Source: Arthrobacter sp. JZ12
Lineage (GTDB): Bacteria > Actinomycetota > Actinomycetes > Actinomycetales > Micrococcaceae
Reading direction: 5' to 3'
NCBI RefSeq assembly: GCF_035189165.1
Contig: NZ_CP045246.1
Coordinates: forward strand, 3,224,001 to 3,288,000
Length of the DNA stretch: 64,000 bases
In this document: piece after piece, positions 55,332 through 64,000 of the stretch
Layout: every line of letters begins with the position of its first letter
Numbering within the stretch: position 1 is the stretch's first letter
The notes under the pieces: generated by a model
Database searches by the model: none
The model's input: only the letters and a program-made list of their open reading frames with translations
Told to the model about the DNA's origin: nothing
Program-made: the position numbers and the translations under genes

Positions 55332-56111
55332 TGACGTCCCCGGACTGTGCGCGTACCAGTTCCTGGGTCACGAGGTGGGCCGGGTGCGTTGCCCCGGCAT
55401 CGCCGTTGATGCTGAACCCGGTTGGGACCTGGCCCAATGCCAGACAGATCTGCGCGGCCACCTCGTCCAGGTGCGCGGTTCCGGGCCGGAAGAAGCGCGG
55501 CGGCCGGCCGGCAAGCTCGGTGATCACGGCGGTGTTGGTCATGATCTCGTCGTACACCTCGCCCGGTCCCGTTGTTCCCGGGATACCGTAGGCGCTCTGC
55601 CCATTTACGCTGAGCGGCAGGTGCTGGGTGCCGTGGTTGGCGATCTCGAACAGCGGATCCTCCGCCAATTCCTTCGCCAGCGCGGAGTTACTTTCAATCC
55701 AGCGGTAGTTCATGAAGAGGGTGGCCGGCATCCGGCGTTCACGCAGGAGGTCGAAGATGGCGTGATCGGTCTGGCTCCCACCCGGACCTCCGCAATAGTC
55801 AAGGGTCAGGACGGCTCCGCCGGCGTCGACGGGGAGCGAGCTGAGCACGCCCGGAACATCAAGCCCCCATTGCTGCGGCACTATGCCGGTGAACCGCGCG
55901 ACGATTTCCTCACGGCAGGAAGCGCGGGCTGCGATGGCGTGAGCGAGGCGCTGGGGGCGGGAGTAGGCGACGACGACGGCGCCGCACTCCTTGTGGCGCG
56001 CGCGGTTGCGCTCTCAGCGGGCTGGGATTGAGGCGGCTTGGTTGCGCAACCTGCCAGCGCCAGCCCAAGACCAGCGAAAATAAGGGCCCTGCGGCCGGCG
56101 TCGAATCCCAC
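55201..56111 (-). pseudogene. Frameshifted polysaccharide-deacetylase lipoprotein
   Basis: The gene starts with GTG at 56111 (AGGGGGACGC). A lipoprotein signal ends LALAGCATKP; a Ser/Pro/Ala linker follows to LPAV at ~55,911, where the frame is lost. The continuation (EEIVARFTGIVPQQW, then the deacetylase domain with LTLDYCGGPGG, NHGTQHLPL (HxxxH-like metal site), FFRPGTAHLDEVA and IIAHGN) is in another frame. Adding one base after GTG (GTG-GAG-GAA) restores 303 residues. No homopolymer is present at the site. It may be a pseudogene or a sequence error. Confidence 0.78.
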
Positions 56112-56267
56112 GCGTCCCCCTGCGCTAGCGAGCAAAACACCATCAGTGTAGTTATGGTCCGGGAGAAGGCCTCCCCTGCGCCGGAATGTGTCGTAGGTGT
56201 GCCGCGGGAACCAACGGTGGAAGCGGTCGATTAACCCTGTGGGACCTACCCTCAGCGAAAGGCTCAT

Positions 56268-57035
56268 GTGATGACTGCCGACCAGAGGCCGGAGGTGCGG
56301 CGTCGCCCCTTCCTGCTGGTCTTCCTGTTGCTTGTCCCCGTGCTGCTCCTCGGATTCGTGTTGGTCAACGGTTTGAGCGACCGCAGCACCTCGCTGCTGG
56401 GACTGTCGGAATGCACCGTCGAGACGTCCAAAGGGGACGTGGGGCTCAGCCGGGAAGAAGCACAGCGGGCCACCACGACCGCGGCCCTCCTAGCGCGCGG
56501 GTCCTCGTTTGCAGACATCGACAGCATCGACGGCGCCGCCGGCATCGACGAGGCAGTGATGCAACGGCTCATCGAAGGACCACCCGACGACGCCGGTCCA
56601 AGCCTGTCCTGTCGAGGTACTGCCACGGATGGATTGGAGGAGGAACCGCTCACTCCCAGCGGCCTGACACCGCGCGCAGAGAAGCTGCGCGACGCGATGA
56701 GTGAGGTGTTCGGTGAATCGAGCCTCGGCGGCTTCGCCCCGGGAGGCGTAAGTTCGGGTCACGGAGCGGAATCAACGCACTACGACGGTCGGGCCATCGA
56801 CGTCTTCTTCCGCCCCGTCACCGAGGAGAACCGGCGCCAGGGTTGGATCCTGTCGCAATGGCTGGTTGCCCATGCCGGGGACTACAACATCCAGTACGTC
56901 ATCTTCGACGATAAATTCTGGAGCGCGCACCTCTCCCGAGGCCAGTGGCACAACTACGACGCCCCCGACCCGGAAAACGAGATCCTCCGACACCTCGACC
57001 ACGTCCATGTGGACGTGCTGCGCGGCGAAAACTAG
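56268..57035 (+). CDS. Membrane-anchored protein with ARB_07466-like C-terminal domain
   Basis: A 255-residue protein with one N-terminal TM helix (LVFLLLVPVLLLGFVLVNG, about 16-35). A poorly conserved middle contains two Cys (SECTVE and LSCRG), and the C-terminal domain (about 135-255) has PSGLTPRAEKLRDAMSEVF, THYDGRAIDVFFRPVTEENRRQGW, FDDKFWSAHLSRGQWHNYDA and LDHVHVDV. This matches the ARB_07466-like domain of actinobacteria, which resembles M15-type peptidases. ATG at 56271 is an equal alternative to the GTG at 56268. It is convergent with kbl. Confidence 0.75.
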   Translation: MMTADQRPEVRRRPFLLVFLLLVPVLLLGFVLVNGLSDRSTSLLGLSECTVETSKGDVGLSREEAQRATTTAALLARGSSFADIDSIDGAAGIDEAVMQRLIEGPPDDAGPSLSCRGTATDGLEEEPLTPSGLTPRAEKLRDAMSEVFGESSLGGFAPGGVSSGHGAESTHYDGRAIDVFFRPVTEENRRQGWILSQWLVAHAGDYNIQYVIFDDKFWSAHLSRGQWHNYDAPDPENEILRHLDHVHVDVLRGEN

Positions 57036-57041
57036 CGGTGC

Positions 57042-58235
57042 TTATCCCACGGCATCCCGGGCAGCAACGAAAGCCGACACGCAGGTTTCCACATCCTCGG
57101 GACTGTGCGCCGCCGAGAGCTGCACGCGGATTCGCGCGGCTCCCTTGGGAACTACCGGATAGCTGAACGCGATGACGTAGACGCCCTGCTCAAGCATCGC
57201 GTCCGCCACCCGCCCAGCGCGGACCGCGTCCCCGAACATCACGGGAATGATCGGGTGTTCACCCTCGAGGAGTTCGAATCCCTCCTCCGTCATCCGGCGG
57301 CGGAACAGTGCGGCGTTCTCGTTCAGCCGGCCGCGCAGGTCCGCACTGTCCTGGACAAGGTCCAGTGAGGTCAGCGTCGCAGCGACGATCGACGGCGCCA
57401 GCGAGTTGGAAAAGAGATAAGGGCGGGCGCGCTGCCTCAACAACTCGACAATCTCGGCCCTCCCGGACACATAGCCACCCGACGCACCGCCCAGCGCCTT
57501 CCCAAAGGTTCCGGTATAGATGTCCACCCGCTCGGAGACGCCCGCATGCTCAGGCGTGCCCGCACCTGTAGCACCCATGAACCCGACGGCATGCGAATCG
57601 TCCACCATCACCATCGCGTCGTATTTCTCGGCGAGGTCGCAGATCTCCCGCAGCGGTGCCAGGTAGCCGTCCATCGAAAAGACGCCGTCGGTGACCACCA
57701 GACGACGGCGAGCACCGGCGGCTTCCTGCAGCCTCGTTTCAAGGTCGGCCATGTCCCGGTTCACGTAACGGAACCGCTGAGCCTTGCTCAGCCGGATTCC
57801 GTCGATGATCGAAGCGTGGTTGAGCGCGTCCGAGATGACGGCGTCGTCAGCGCCCAGCAGGGATTCGAAGACCCCGCCGTTCGCATCGAAACAGGAGGAG
57901 AACAGGATGGTGTCCTCCGTACCGAGGAAGTGTGAAACCCGCCGCTCCAACTGAAGGTGCAGGTCCTGGGTTCCGCAGATGAACCGGACGGACGCCATAC
58001 CGAAGCCCCGCTCATCCAGCGCATCCTTGGCCGCGGAAATCAGGGCCGGATGGTCGGCGAGGCCGAGGTAATTGTTGGCGCAGAAGTTCAGCACCTGCGT
58101 GCCGTCGCCCTCGCCAAGCGCCGCACGGATGGAGTTGGATTGCGGCGAGGAAATGGTGCGTTCACGCTTGTACAGCCCGGCATCCCGGATCTCGTCGAGC
58201 TCGGACTGCAACTGATTCCTTACTGAAGCAAACAT
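57042..58235 (-). CDS. kbl: Glycine C-acetyltransferase (2-amino-3-ketobutyrate CoA ligase)
   Basis: A 397-residue PLP enzyme (aminotransferase class II/ALAS-like) that converts 2-amino-3-ketobutyrate plus CoA to glycine plus acetyl-CoA. [19 protein letters not shown] holds the PLP Lys; [19 protein letters not shown] carries the cofactor Asp; [17 protein letters not shown] opens the fold. The ATG at 58235 follows GAGGAGTTGGA. Its start is 10 bases after the tdh stop, so the two are co-transcribed in the threonine-to-glycine pathway. Confidence 0.96.
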   Translation of the reverse strand: MFASVRNQLQSELDEIRDAGLYKRERTISSPQSNSIRAALGEGDGTQVLNFCANNYLGLADHPALISAAKDALDERGFGMASVRFICGTQDLHLQLERRVSHFLGTEDTILFSSCFDANGGVFESLLGADDAVISDALNHASIIDGIRLSKAQRFRYVNRDMADLETRLQEAAGARRRLVVTDGVFSMDGYLAPLREICDLAEKYDAMVMVDDSHAVGFMGATGAGTPEHAGVSERVDIYTGTFGKALGGASGGYVSGRAEIVELLRQRARPYLFSNSLAPSIVAATLTSLDLVQDSADLRGRLNENAALFRRRMTEEGFELLEGEHPIIPVMFGDAVRAGRVADAMLEQGVYVIAFSYPVVPKGAARIRVQLSAAHSPEDVETCVSAFVAARDAVG

Positions 58236-58245
58236 TCCAACTCCT

Positions 58246-59289
58246 CTAGATTGACGTCCAGTCCAGGACAACCTTGCCGCTGTGGCCGCTGCGGGCGATG
58301 GCGAACCCCTTCCGCCAGTCCGACGCCGGAAGCACGTCGGTCACGACACTCGCCACGGCATCACGCAGGGCATGGTTCGAATGCATCATGGCGCTCATCG
58401 CGTACCAGGTCTCGAACATCTCGCGTCCATAGATGCCCTTCAGCGTGAGCATGTGGGTGACCACCTTGGCCCAGTCGATCCGGATGTCCTCGGAGGGAAG
58501 GCCCAGCATCGCGATCCGTCCCCCGTGGTTCATGTTGTCGATCATTTCCGGCAGGGCGGACGGGTGTCCGGACATTTCGAGTCCCACGTCGAACCCTTCG
58601 CGCATGTCCAGCTCCCGCTGCGCCTCGATGATGCGGGTCTTGCTCACGTCCACGGCCAGGTCCACGCCGATGGACCGTGCCAGTTCCAGTCGCCGTTCGG
58701 AGACGTCGGTGATCGCGACGTGCCGGGCGCCGGCATGCCGAGCCACTGCGATCGCCATGAGCCCAATTGGACCAGCTCCGGTGATGAGCACGTCCTCGCT
58801 GACGACGGGGAAGCTCAGCGCCGTGTGGACGGCGTTGCCGAACGGGTCGAAGACGGCCCCGAGCTCAGGGGTGACGCCGTCGTGATGCACCCACACGTTG
58901 GTTTCCGGAATCACGATGTATTCGGCGAAGGCACCGTCGCGCTGCACTCCGACGCTGATCGTGCGGATGCACATTTGCCGGCGGCCGGCGCGGCAGTTGC
59001 GGCAGATGCCGCAGACTATGTGCCCCTCGCCGGACACCCGATCCCCGACCCGCACCTCATGGACACCATCGCCCAGTTCGACCACTTCGCCGTAGAACTC
59101 GTGTCCGGGAATCAGCGGGGCGTTGATCGTGCCGGCCGCCCATGAGTCCCACGACTCGATATGGAGATCCGTTCCGCAGATTCCCGTGGCCATAACCCGG
59201 ATCTTGACCTCGCCAAGTCCTACCGAGGGTTCCGGCCGGTCCACCAACTCGAAGCCCGGTTGAGCACCGGGTTTATAGAGCGCCTTCAC
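58246..59289 (-). CDS. tdh: L-threonine 3-dehydrogenase
   Basis: A 347-residue zinc MDR enzyme which oxidises threonine to 2-amino-3-ketobutyrate using NAD. Zinc ligands Cys38 and Asp41 ([10 protein letters not shown]), His63-Glu64 (PGHEF), and the structural zinc cysteines 93, 96, 99 and 107 ([15 protein letters not shown]) are seen. The Rossmann motif [20 protein letters not shown] follows. It precedes kbl in the same operon and follows fhs by 43 bases. Confidence 0.96.
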   Translation of the reverse strand: MKALYKPGAQPGFELVDRPEPSVGLGEVKIRVMATGICGTDLHIESWDSWAAGTINAPLIPGHEFYGEVVELGDGVHEVRVGDRVSGEGHIVCGICRNCRAGRRQMCIRTISVGVQRDGAFAEYIVIPETNVWVHHDGVTPELGAVFDPFGNAVHTALSFPVVSEDVLITGAGPIGLMAIAVARHAGARHVAITDVSERRLELARSIGVDLAVDVSKTRIIEAQRELDMREGFDVGLEMSGHPSALPEMIDNMNHGGRIAMLGLPSEDIRIDWAKVVTHMLTLKGIYGREMFETWYAMSAMMHSNHALRDAVASVVTDVLPASDWRKGFAIARSGHSGKVVLDWTSI

Positions 59290-59332
59290 TCGAATCCTTT
59301 CGTCTGAACCGCCCCGAACCCAGCGGAGCCGG

Positions 59333-61024
59333 CTAGAAGAGGCCGACTACGCCGCCGTCGTCGTCCACATCCATGCGCAGGGCACCCGGTTCCTTCGGCA
59401 GCCCGGGCATGGTCATGACGGCTCCCGTCAGGGCCACGATGAAACCGGCACCGGTCTTGGGGATGAGGTCGCGGACGTGAAGGGTGAAGCCTTCCGGTGC
59501 TCCAAGCAGGCCGGGGTTGTCGGAGAAGGAGTACTGCGTCTTGGCCATGCAAACGGGCAGCGAATTCCAGCCGTTGGCCTCGATCTCGCGCAGCCGGCGC
59601 AGGGCCTCGACCGAGAATTCGACGCAGGCAGCGCCGTAGATCTCGCAGGCGATGGTCCGGATCTTCTCCTCCACCGACAGCTCCAGCGGGTAGAGGTGCC
59701 GGAAGGAACACGGCGCGTCCAGGGCGGCCAGGACCTTTGCGGCGAGGTCGTCGCCGCCCGGGCCTCCTCCGCCGTCTCCCCACACGTCGGCTACTGCGGC
59801 AGGAACGCCCTCGGCCGCGCACCACTTCAGGATCCAGGCAAGCTCGTCATCGGTATCGGTGGTGAACCTGTTGATGGCGACCACGGGGTTGATGCCGAAC
59901 TTCTGCACATTCCGCACATGGCGGCGCAGGTTCTCGATGCCGCACTGCAGTGCCGGTACATTCGGCGCGCCGAGGTCCGCTTTCGCAACCCCGCCGTGCA
60001 TCTTGAGGGCGCGGACGGTGGCCACAATTACGACGGCGTCAGGCGCCACATTTGCCGACCTCGCCTTGATGTCCATGAACTTCTCGGCCCCGAGGTCCGC
60101 CCCGAACCCTGCCTCGGTCACTACTATGTCGGCGATACTGCGCGCTGTCTGGGTGGCGATGACCGAGTTGCAGCCGTGCGCGATGTTGGCGAAGGGGCCT
60201 CCGTGCACCAGCGCCGGCGTTCCCGCGATGGTCTGTACGAGGTTTGGCTTGAGGGCGTCCTTCAGCAGGAGTGTGAGGGCGCCTTCCACGCCGAGGTCCG
60301 CAACGGTGACCGGTCGTCGGTCGTAGGTGTAGCCAACGGTGATCCGCGCCAGCCGACGCCGAAGATCCGGAAGATCGGTCGCGAGACAGAAGACTGCCAT
60401 GATTTCGGACGCCACGGTGATGTCAAAGCCGTCCTGGCGCGGTACGCCCTGGCCGGGACCGCCGAGCCCGATGACCACTTCACGCAGCGCCCGGTCATTG
60501 ACGTCCAGCACGCGCTTGAAGGTGATCCTTCGGGGATCGATATTGAGCGGGTTGCCCTGGTGGATCGAGTTGTCGACCAGGGCCATCAGTGTGTTGTTGG
60601 CGGTCGTTATGGCGTGAAAGTCACCGGTGAAATGGAGGTTGATGTCCTCCATGGGCAACACCTGCGAATAGCCACCGCCGGTGGCCCCGCCCTTCATCCC
60701 CATGACCGGCCCCAGGGACGGTTCCCGCAGCGCCACCATGACGCGCTGCCCGGCCCGGGCCAGTGAATCGGCCAGACCAACTGTGCAGGTCGATTTTCCC
60801 TCACCCGCAGGGGTGGGGCTCATGGCGCTGACGAGCACCACTTTCCCAGGGGACTTTCCGGGTACCTCGGGCAGACGGCTGATGTCGATCTTTGCCTTGT
60901 GCCGGCCGTAGAGCTCCAGCGCATCGGCCGGGATTCCCACCGTTGCAGCGATCTCCTCGATGGGTCGGATCGGCGCTGCGCGGGCAATCTCCAGGTCGGA
61001 CACTGGGGCATGGATAGACGTCAT
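59333..61024 (-). CDS. fhs: Formate-tetrahydrofolate ligase
   Basis: A 563-residue ATP-dependent ligase making 10-formyl-THF from formate and THF. The P-loop [75 protein letters not shown] and [19 protein letters not shown] are conserved. The ATG at 61024 follows GGAGGGATTCAGACG. In the threonine/one-carbon operon, it precedes tdh and kbl. It links the formate produced in metabolism to folate carbon units. Confidence 0.97.
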   Translation of the reverse strand: MTSIHAPVSDLEIARAAPIRPIEEIAATVGIPADALELYGRHKAKIDISRLPEVPGKSPGKVVLVSAMSPTPAGEGKSTCTVGLADSLARAGQRVMVALREPSLGPVMGMKGGATGGGYSQVLPMEDINLHFTGDFHAITTANNTLMALVDNSIHQGNPLNIDPRRITFKRVLDVNDRALREVVIGLGGPGQGVPRQDGFDITVASEIMAVFCLATDLPDLRRRLARITVGYTYDRRPVTVADLGVEGALTLLLKDALKPNLVQTIAGTPALVHGGPFANIAHGCNSVIATQTARSIADIVVTEAGFGADLGAEKFMDIKARSANVAPDAVVIVATVRALKMHGGVAKADLGAPNVPALQCGIENLRRHVRNVQKFGINPVVAINRFTTDTDDELAWILKWCAAEGVPAAVADVWGDGGGGPGGDDLAAKVLAALDAPCSFRHLYPLELSVEEKIRTIACEIYGAACVEFSVEALRRLREIEANGWNSLPVCMAKTQYSFSDNPGLLGAPEGFTLHVRDLIPKTGAGFIVALTGAVMTMPGLPKEPGALRMDVDDDGGVVGLF

Positions 61025-61124
61025 CGTCTGAATCCCTCCGGGGTGATGGATGGACTGGGCCGGCTCGGGGTGTGAGCTCACGCTCAATCTACCAGTGCAC
61101 GGGTACGTGGGGGTGCGCTGAACC

Positions 61125-61889
61125 TCAGGCCAGTCCGGCTCGCTCAAGGATGTAGCGGGTCATCGGCTCGTAGAGGCCCGGGCACAGGTTGTCATCGAGG
61201 GGTACGGCCACCTCAATCTGGCCCTGGGCCTCGGAAACGAACAGACCCGGATCGTTGCAGTCGGCGAATCCAAGGGTGGGAATCCCCTCCGAGGCTGCGA
61301 ATCCCGCCCAGCCGTGGTCGGCCACAACAAGCTCGGGAGGCGGAGCGCCCTGCGAGGCGAGCAGTTGCAGGCTCAGGCGCATCGGTTCCGGATAGTGGGT
61401 GTGCACCAGTCCGCCGTACTGGTGCCATGCCAGCACCCCGAACAGCTGGCGGATATCGCCGTCGCGGAAGGGCTGGCCTTCGGGCACCTTCACCAGCTTG
61501 GCTCCGCCACGCTCCGCTGCTGCAGCGAGGGCGGCGTGAACCGGGAGCAGCCCCGCCGGATGACCGGTTGCGAAGAGGATGCGTGCGCCTGCGCGAACCG
61601 CCTCCCCGAAGCGGTCTGCAAACCGGTCCAGCGCGGCTACACATTTTTCGGCGGAGATAGTGTCCTGGCCTTCAAGGAGCTCAACGTCGGTGCTGATGCC
61701 CACGCGTTGGTGCATTACCTCGAACACTTCGTCGAACGTCCATTCACGCGTCAGGCGCACACCGAATTCGAGGTGCTCGTTGCCTTCAAGGAAGAGGCGC
61801 ATGTGCCGCAGGTTGTCCTGGCGCGGCGTCGCGACGTTCCCGGTGATTCCTACAGAGTCAAGGTAGCTGGCGAGTTCCGCGGCATTCAC
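61125..61889 (-). CDS. Conserved actinobacterial phosphatase-like protein
   Basis: A 254-residue soluble protein. It contains [97 protein letters not shown] and ends [16 protein letters not shown]. The AGHP-like and Asp/His motifs and the position next to mshA fit the putative phosphatases seen there in Arthrobacter. I could not find a canonical catalytic signature, so function is only tentative. It is 54 bases downstream of mshA. Confidence 0.6.
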   Translation of the reverse strand: MNAAELASYLDSVGITGNVATPRQDNLRHMRLFLEGNEHLEFGVRLTREWTFDEVFEVMHQRVGISTDVELLEGQDTISAEKCVAALDRFADRFGEAVRAGARILFATGHPAGLLPVHAALAAAAERGGAKLVKVPEGQPFRDGDIRQLFGVLAWHQYGGLVHTHYPEPMRLSLQLLASQGAPPPELVVADHGWAGFAASEGIPTLGFADCNDPGLFVSEAQGQIEVAVPLDDNLCPGLYEPMTRYILERAGLA

Positions 61890-61943
61890 TTCTCCATCCT
61901 AGGCATACCCCCGCCTGGGATACCGCCCCTTCACGCGACTCAG

Positions 61944-63191
61944 CTAGGAAACGGCTGCGCCCTCGTACTGTTCGACGGCGGTTCGATAACTCTGCGCCGT
62001 GAAAAGCGCGGTCCGCTGCCAGCCGAACGCCAGCGCATGAATAGAGGCGTGAGACCCCAGCGTGCGGCGCATCTCGGCGTCGTCGTGCAGTGCCTCCAGC
62101 GCTGCTGACCAGAGCGCGGGGCCATGCCCGTCAACCAGTATCCCGGTGCGGCCGTCACTGATGGCCTGCGGCAATCCGCCTACGTTCGCGGCGAGAACGG
62201 GGGTGCCGCACGCCTGCGCTTCGAGCGCAACCAGTCCGAAGGACTCGCTGTAGGAAGGCATGGCAACGACGTCGGCGGCGCGCAGCCAGTGGGCCAACTG
62301 TTCGGGAATCACCGGCGGATAGAGCCTTACGGTGTCGTGCACTCCAAGCCGGTTGATGAGCGGTTGGAGTTCGAGTGCTTCCGGGCCGCTTCCCGAACCG
62401 ATAATGCTGACCTGCAGCGGAATGTCGGGGCGCCGGCGCTGCAGATCCGCAGCGGCCTCAACCAGCAGGTGGGGCCCCTTGAGCTTTTGAATCCGCCCAG
62501 CGAAGACCACGTGATAAGCCTCGGGTGGGAACTCGAGGCCGCTGCGTGAAGCGGCCCTGTTGCCGGAATGAAAGATGTCGAGGTCAACCCCCGGAGCCAC
62601 GATGTCCACCTTGTCGGCCGCCGCTCCGTAGAGCGATTCGAGTTCCGCAGCCTCGGTACTCGTGTTGGCTATCAGGCGGTCAGCCCCGTGAACGATCTCC
62701 TGTTCCCCGGCGATACGGGACTCGGGTTCACTCACTCCACCGGCGTGGAGGCGGAGGTTCTTGACCTTCGCCATGGTGTGCATGGAGTGGACCAATGGCA
62801 GCCGCAGCGACTTTGCCACGGTTAAGCCAACAATGCCGGATACCCAGTAGTGCGAGTGGATGATGTCGAAGTGTCCGTCCGACAGCAGGTCCGTGACGTC
62901 GGAGATGGCGTCCGCAAGGTCGTCCGAGAGTTGCGGGAGGACTTCCTTGGGCACCCGCCGCGTGGGGCCGGCTACTACGTGGCGCACCAGGACTCCCGGA
63001 CCCAGTTCCTCGATGTGCGGCTGCCCGTCCGCTGCTGCGCGCGTGAAGATTTCGACGTCGATGCCCACTTTTGCAAGCTCGAGGGCAACGGAGCGCACGT
63101 AGACGTTCATGCCCCCGGCGTCACCGCCGCCGGGCTGATCGAAGGGGGATGTATGAAGCGACAGCATCGCTACGCGCTTCACCGGGGTCAC
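61944..63191 (-). CDS. mshA: D-inositol-3-phosphate glycosyltransferase
   Basis: A 415-residue GT-B (GT4) enzyme starting mycothiol synthesis: it transfers GlcNAc from UDP-GlcNAc to inositol-3-phosphate. MshA features are SLHTSPFDQPGGGDAGGMNVYV, HSHYWVSGIVGLTVAKSLRLPLVHSMHTMAKVKN, VVFAGRIQKLKGPHLLVEA and the donor-binding YSESFGLVALEAQACGTPV. The GTG at 63191 follows AAGGGAGGGACT. It is the first gene of a two-gene leftward operon with the phosphatase-like gene. About 160 non-coding bases precede it, then a terminator. Confidence 0.96.
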   Translation of the reverse strand: MTPVKRVAMLSLHTSPFDQPGGGDAGGMNVYVRSVALELAKVGIDVEIFTRAAADGQPHIEELGPGVLVRHVVAGPTRRVPKEVLPQLSDDLADAISDVTDLLSDGHFDIIHSHYWVSGIVGLTVAKSLRLPLVHSMHTMAKVKNLRLHAGGVSEPESRIAGEQEIVHGADRLIANTSTEAAELESLYGAAADKVDIVAPGVDLDIFHSGNRAASRSGLEFPPEAYHVVFAGRIQKLKGPHLLVEAAADLQRRRPDIPLQVSIIGSGSGPEALELQPLINRLGVHDTVRLYPPVIPEQLAHWLRAADVVAMPSYSESFGLVALEAQACGTPVLAANVGGLPQAISDGRTGILVDGHGPALWSAALEALHDDAEMRRTLGSHASIHALAFGWQRTALFTAQSYRTAVEQYEGAAVS

Positions 63192-63354
63192 AGTCCCTCC
63201 CTTCGGCGTCAATTGGATTGGGGTTGGTTCCGGCCAGCTCAGTCGGCGGCCACGTTTGACGATATAACGCGCGCGCCGACCGCCACATTCCATGACCGGA
63301 TTGGGACGTTACGACCGTAGTGGCTGCGTAGGAGGTACTGGCCCGTTAAAGGCG

Positions 63355-63382
63355 GAAGCCCGCGCCGGGAAGCGCGGGCTTC
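63355..63382 (-). terminator. Hairpin downstream of the 108-residue gene
   Basis: GAAGCCCGCGC (63355-63365) pairs with GCGCGGGCTTC (63372-63382) with a six-base loop. It is 86 bases past the stop of the leftward small gene, and the minus-strand tail has CCGCCTTTAACG. The gap from 63192 to 63467 holds this and the mshA promoter; I see no gene there. Confidence 0.6.
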
Positions 63383-63467
63383 TCTGTTGGTGGGACCGGT
63401 GACTTGCATCGGTTCCTCCTTCGCGGTCGACAGTGGGGGCTCAAGCTCAGCCATGCGGGATGGGCTG

Positions 63468-63794
63468 CTACTTGATGTACAGGTGATGCTGCGGCAAGGC
63501 ATAGGACTGGGCGTTGTCCCAGGAACTTTCCTCTGACGAGCGCTGTATTCGCTTCCAGAAGGAAACGCTCTGGCGAAGCTTCTTGATCATGAGGTTCACC
63601 TCCTCTCGTTGGGTGAAGTCGGGCATCACCGCTGATGGATCGGCGGGCTCACCGGCGCATTCGCCGGTGGAGCCGTCGAGGCGGGTGAGGTTGCCGGACA
63701 TAATGAATTCCCCGTACGAGCGCTGCTGGACAGTGGCAGGAGCCACGGTGCGCTCGACGGAAACGGGGACGGAAAGAACCTGGACGTCAGGCAT
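63468..63794 (-). CDS. 108-residue protein of unknown function
   Basis: The ATG at 63794 follows AGGAGATCCTT, a very good ribosome-binding site. The protein is mixed: a Val/Ser-rich N-terminus (MPDVQVLSVPVSVERTVAPA), a Gly/Asp-rich middle with one Cys (GNLTRLDGSTGECAGEP), and a basic amphipathic C-terminus (LMIKKLRQSVSFWKRIQR) ending HHLYIK. No membrane segment or known domain is seen. A longer upstream frame to 63959 is not supported. It is not clearly related to mshA; its own terminator follows. Confidence 0.55.
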   Translation of the reverse strand: MPDVQVLSVPVSVERTVAPATVQQRSYGEFIMSGNLTRLDGSTGECAGEPADPSAVMPDFTQREEVNLMIKKLRQSVSFWKRIQRSSEESSWDNAQSYALPQHHLYIK

Positions 63795-63841
63795 AAGGAT
63801 CTCCTGGATGAGAATTAATTGGATACAAAAAGGGGTGGTGC

Positions 63842-64000
63842 ATGAAAAGCCCGAAGGCAGGTGGAAAAGGTGCCGGAATTGCGGGTACGAATACATTCGC
63901 CGTGTTAATCGGCATGAAAACTGCACAGCAGTTTCGTGGCGGATTCCGCCGTCGCACAAAAGGGGTGAAAAGAGACTTCTCCCGCGGATATCTAGCGGAG
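63842..64000 (+). CDS. Partial ORF running off the right edge
   Basis: An ATG at 63842 (after AGGGGTGGTGC) opens a frame still open at 64000: 53 codons of a very basic product with a Gly-rich start (KSPKAGGKGAGIAGTNTFA) and FRRRTKGVKR. It is divergent from the 108-residue gene and shares an AT-rich promoter region of 47 bases. No homologue is recognised. It may be a short gene cut by the window. Confidence 0.3.
   Translation, partial: MKSPKAGGKGAGIAGTNTFAVLIGMKTAQQFRGGFRRRTKGVKRDFSRGYLAE

Noticed and set aside
59477-60766. 429-codon open frame antisense to fhs
   Set aside because: A shadow of a conserved gene; composition is Gly/Arg/Val-rich with no family features.
63239-63502. 87-codon minus-strand frame overlapping the small-gene terminator
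   Set aside because: It crosses the terminator stem and overlaps the end of the better-supported 108-residue gene, with no start signal.

Overview
The window looks like a chromosomal segment of a high-G+C actinobacterium of the Micrococcaceae, most likely Arthrobacter or a close relative. This is inferred from the strong G+C bias, many GTG starts, overlapping ATGA/GTGA gene junctions, the rpsF-ssb-rpsR-rplI-dnaB block, mycothiol genes (mshA, ino1), MshA-linked neighbours and Tat/lipoprotein signals typical of that group. No search was run, so family names rest on recognised motifs and gene order.

Layout. 0-9.6 kb: a copper-type P-ATPase cut by the left edge, an EamA exporter, an HhH-GPD protein, small membrane proteins, a MATE exporter, a compact flavokinase/HTH/small-ORF group, and a coupled DUF4031-HD/TetR pair. 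9.8-11.8 kb: beta-propeller, MoaD/ThiS and MOSC genes. 11.8-15.5 kb (minus): the rpsF-ssb-rpsR-rplI ribosomal/SSB operon and dnaB, separated by about 0.6 kb of non-coding DNA that carries a cluster of DnaA-box-like sites. 15.7-18.0 kb: M18 aminopeptidase and an alcohol-dehydrogenase-like enzyme. 18.0-27.6 kb: a signalling and transport block with an ABC-2 transporter plus two-component system operon, then two lipoproteins (one HbpS/GlcG-like) divergent from a second two-component system and convergent with a DrrAB-like transporter.

27.6-43.8 kb: a LURP-one-like protein, MFS, ABC-F and ammonium transporters, a frameshifted Tat-exported PHP metallohydrolase, RtcB, and a leftward operon gcvP-gcvT-sdaA-MTHFR-like preceded by a tandem glycine riboswitch. 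43.9-45.4 kb is a short, AT-richer patch with a secreted repeat protein and a PIN-like protein. 45.4-52.8 kb: esterase, FAD oxidoreductase, FemAB-like transferase, GT87-like membrane transferase, ABC exporter and divergent MarR regulator. 52.9-57.0 kb: inositol-phosphate synthase, a MerR regulator divergent from a DUF2306 membrane protein across an ordered operator array, a frameshifted polysaccharide deacetylase lipoprotein and a secreted/anchored protein. 57-61 kb: threonine catabolism (kbl, tdh) and formate-THF ligase. 61-64 kb: a putative phosphatase, mshA, and an unrecognised small gene with a divergent ORF leaving the right edge.

How the genes connect. Threonine dehydrogenase and 2-amino-3-ketobutyrate ligase make glycine. 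The glycine cleavage proteins (P and T here; H and L are not in the window), serine deaminase, formate-THF ligase and the MTHFR-like protein all act in glycine/serine/one-carbon metabolism. Ino1 makes inositol-3-phosphate, the acceptor used by MshA in the first step of mycothiol synthesis. Two genes (near 34.5 and 55.9 kb) are each broken by a single-base frame disruption. These may be true pseudogenes or assembly errors.
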